Below are positions 4,476 to 6,500 of a DNA stretch of 6,500 nucleotides, piece by piece. Position 1 is the first letter of the stretch; each line of letters begins with the position of its first letter. A program made the translations under genes and the position numbers. The notes below the pieces were generated by a model. The model did no database searches and was not told the origin of the DNA. It saw only the letters and a list, made by a program, of their open reading frames with translations. The stretch is from JBBTWO01 sp038062745. Lineage in GTDB: Bacteria; Patescibacteriota; Microgenomatia; UBA8517. The DNA lies in NCBI GenBank assembly GCA_038062745.1, contig JBBTWO010000018.1, positions 1-6,500 on the forward strand, read 5' to 3'.

Positions 4476-6438
4476 GCGAACCCAATTTTAGCAGATCGCC
4501 GGCTACATTTCTAGATCTAATGATTAAATCAGTGTCCTGCCAGGTGGCGATTTTAAGTTCTGGAAAACCAGATTGCCTGGTGCCAAATATTTCCCCGGGA
4601 CCTCTCATTGCCAGATCCAGCTCTGCCAATTCAAATCCAGACATGGTTTTCTTTAGAGCCGCAAGTCTATCAAGTGTTTTTTGGGTGTCTGATTCAGTCA
4701 TCACCAAGCAGTAAGATTTTTTACTCCCTCTGCCAACACGACCTCGAAGTTGGTGGAGTTGAGCCAAGCCAAAACGATCAGCAGCTTCAATCATCATAAT
4801 GGCAGCGTTGGCTACATCAATTCCCACTTCAACTACTGGAGTAGTGACTAAAATGTCAATTTCATGGGCTTTAAATTTGTCTAAAACTGCATTTTTCTGC
4901 TTTATGGTCTGTTTGCCGTGGAGTAGTCCCACCCGCAAATCTTTATACAGATTTTGCAGTTTTTCATATTCTGCCTTTGCTCCCCTCACACTTTGCAAAG
5001 TTTCAGCATCTGACTCTTCAATTAATGGACAAACCACATAGGCTTGGATTTGCTCTTTGTTTATCTGTTCACCAATCCAAGCATAGGCTCCATCCCGCTT
5101 TTCTGGTGGAACTAACCAGGTAGTTATTTTTTGCCTTTCCTTGGGCAATTCTTTTAAGACTGATAGATCTAAATCACCATAAAAGCTCATGGCAACTGTT
5201 CTTGGAATTGGAGTTGCAGTCATAGTTAAAACATGCGGAACTTTTGTCTTACCACCAACTTTTTTAACAAGATGATTTCTTTGTTCGACCCCAAAGCGGT
5301 GTTGTTCGTCAATAACTACTAAGGACACATTGTCAAAATTTAGCTTTTGGTGAATAAGTGCATGGGTGCCGATAAAAATATCACTTTTGGTTAGACTATT
5401 CCCTTTGCTTTGAGAAGTAATCAGAGTAACAGTTAGATCAAGCGGTTCAAATAAGTCTTTAATAGTATTGTAATGTTGTTGGGCCAATATTTGCGTTGGA
5501 GCCATAATAATAGTTTGATAACCATTGGCAAAACTGACAAAAGCAGCAGCTGCTGCAACGACCGTTTTTCCACTTCCAACGTCTCCTTCCAACAGTCTAT
5601 TCATTGGAGTTGGCTTGGCCAGGTCGTCGATAATTTGGCCAATTGCTGTGTCTTGAGAAGTAGTTAATTTGAAAGACAAAAGACTAAAGAATTCTTTTAA
5701 GATTTTCTTGCTAAGTTTTAAGGTGTAGCTGGCTTGTAGATTCTCCCAATCTTTCTTGCGATGCATTGTGGCCAAGTGCATGAGCAAAAGTTCATTAAAT
5801 GCCAAGCGTTTTTTCCCCAATTCAAAAGCTTGTTCACTTTGGGGGAAATGAACATTCATAATTGCCTGCCTGAAACCAATCAACTTTTCTCTTTGCAGAA
5901 TCTCCTCTGGTAAGAATTCCGACAGATCAATTTGGCTTTCCAATACTTCTGCGATTCTTCTTCGCAACCACTTTGAAGAAATACCAGCGGTCTCGTGGTA
6001 AATAGGTAATAGTCGACCTGTATGAACTCCTTGAGTGTTTATTTCATATTCTGGAGAAATAATAACTTTCTTTCTGCCAAACCAAACTACTTGTCCGGCA
6101 ACTGAGATGTTGTAACCAACTTTAATGGAATTTAAGATGAATGGTTGATTAAACCAGACAACTTCAATTTTTCCAGTTTTGTCAGCAAGGGTAAACAGTT
6201 GAAGTTTTTTACCATTTCGGGTGTATTGGTTTTTGGCTTCTGTCACTTCTCCTTTTATGGTTACAATTTCGTCGATTTGCAGACTGGAAATATTTGCAGT
6301 TTTTCGAAAATCAATAAACCTAAAGGGGATGTGGTGAAGCAGGTGATTTATGGAGGTAATTCCTAGTTTTTCTAATTTTTTGGCATATGATGGACCAACG
6401 AAATTAAGCGTCTCAATAGAATCAGAAAGTTGTTGCAT
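4438..6438 (-). CDS. recG: ATP-dependent DNA helicase RecG
   Basis: RecG is a superfamily 2 translocase that remodels stalled replication forks and branched recombination intermediates. The 666 residues are slightly shorter than E. coli RecG (693). In order: an N-terminal helical part with a helix-hairpin-like VGPSYAKKLEKLGI (14-27); the OB-fold wedge domain at about 55-130; Walker A GDVGSGKT at 285-292; motif II DEQHRFG at 377-383; motif III TATPIPRT at 407-414; motif V TTPVVEVGIDV at 532-542; motif VI QLRGRVGRG at 563-571; and the RecG-specific TRG region GFELAELDLAMRGPGEIFGT (601-620), followed by RQSG. All helicase motifs are intact, so the protein should be active. It heads the minus-strand run. 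The last 12 codons and the stop lie over the start of rpmF. The ATG at 6438 has no Shine-Dalgarno site in front. Confidence 0.97.
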   Translation of the reverse strand: MQQLSDSIETLNFVGPSYAKKLEKLGITSINHLLHHIPFRFIDFRKTANISSLQIDEIVTIKGEVTEAKNQYTRNGKKLQLFTLADKTGKIEVVWFNQPFILNSIKVGYNISVAGQVVWFGRKKVIISPEYEINTQGVHTGRLLPIYHETAGISSKWLRRRIAEVLESQIDLSEFLPEEILQREKLIGFRQAIMNVHFPQSEQAFELGKKRLAFNELLLMHLATMHRKKDWENLQASYTLKLSKKILKEFFSLLSFKLTTSQDTAIGQIIDDLAKPTPMNRLLEGDVGSGKTVVAAAAAFVSFANGYQTIIMAPTQILAQQHYNTIKDLFEPLDLTVTLITSQSKGNSLTKSDIFIGTHALIHQKLNFDNVSLVVIDEQHRFGVEQRNHLVKKVGGKTKVPHVLTMTATPIPRTVAMSFYGDLDLSVLKELPKERQKITTWLVPPEKRDGAYAWIGEQINKEQIQAYVVCPLIEESDAETLQSVRGAKAEYEKLQNLYKDLRVGLLHGKQTIKQKNAVLDKFKAHEIDILVTTPVVEVGIDVANAAIMMIEAADRFGLAQLHQLRGRVGRGSKKSYCLVMTESDTQKTLDRLAALKKTMSGFELAELDLAMRGPGEIFGTRQSGFPELKIATWQDTDLIIRSRNVAGDLLKLGSHDTITKKETHKS

Positions 6439-6474
6439 GAGACAATAATATCAGACAGAGGTTAAAAAAGAGAG

Positions 6475-6480
6475 ATTATA
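6475..6480 (-). promoter_or_regulatory. Candidate -10 box for the recG operon
   Basis: On the minus strand the hexamer TATAAT is a perfect sigma-A type -10 match, 36 nt before the recG ATG. It would give a short leader of roughly 30 nt. The matching -35 element at 16-18 nt spacing would fall at or beyond the window edge, so it cannot be judged. The region is A/T rich and chance matches are common. A weaker TATTAT lies closer to the start (6445-6450). Nothing else is seen in the 62 nt non-coding stretch 6439-6500. Confidence 0.4.
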
Positions 6481-6500
6481 TAAGGAATAAAAGGAACGAA

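Noticed and set aside
4799..5041. Open frames of 60-90 codons on the + strand opposite recG, and similar ones opposite rnc and rpsP
   Set aside because: They are shadows of strongly supported minus-strand genes, with no recognisable domain, no Shine-Dalgarno site and no operon context.
6445..6450. TATTAT as a second -10 box giving a near-leaderless recG mRNA
   Set aside because: There is no plausible -35 at the right spacing (the region there is pyrimidine-rich TCTCTC), and A/T-rich hexamers of this kind are common in this sequence.
1..6500. Alternative genetic code with UGA as Gly (code 25)
   Set aside because: UGA ends the first gene, pilN and rpmF at sensible family lengths, and no gene needs UGA read-through.

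Overview
The window looks like ordinary chromosomal core sequence from a small-genome bacterium, most likely a member of the Candidate Phyla Radiation (Patescibacteria), probably the Microgenomates (OP11) side. The grounds are the A/T-rich, almost gapless coding; a pilM-pilN-pilO set with neither pilP nor the secretin gene pilQ behind it; the protein style of the L32, NusB and KH genes; and a compact recG-rpmF-nusB-rnc-rpsP-khpA run. The lineage call is inference from family resemblance and gene order. All genes read through with the standard bacterial code and UGA is a stop, which argues against the UGA=Gly lineages (Gracilibacteria/Absconditabacteria).

Left part (1-2788, + strand): the 3' end of a type IV pilus operon. 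A 5'-truncated gene for an extracellular, PilX-like (minor pilin-like) protein is joined by an ATGA overlap to pilM. Then follow pilN (5-nt gap) and pilO (ATGA overlap). PilM is the cytoplasmic actin-like protein. PilN and PilO are single-pass membrane proteins that form the inner-membrane alignment platform. Nothing for an outer-membrane channel is present, as expected for a monoderm envelope.

Right part (2793-6438, - strand): an operon read from recG at the right edge toward the centre: recG, rpmF (bL32), nusB, rnc, rpsP (bS16) and khpA. Apart from the helicase RecG, all act on the ribosome or stable RNA: rRNA antitermination (NusB), rRNA processing (RNase III), two ribosomal proteins and a small KH RNA-binding protein. 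The genes overlap or nearly touch: recG/rpmF by 38 nt, rpmF/nusB by 4 nt and nusB/rnc by about 11 nt. A TATAAT -10 candidate lies just upstream of recG, in the 62-nt non-coding stretch at the window edge.

The two operons converge with only 4 nt between the pilO and khpA stop codons, and there is no convincing terminator. I see no mobile element, CRISPR array, tRNA/rRNA gene, riboswitch or phage gene, and no new system. The points worth a second look are a catalytic-position Asp-to-Asn difference in RNase III, the nested recG/rpmF overlap, the rewired ribosome/RNA operon, and the NPF-ended tail of PilO.
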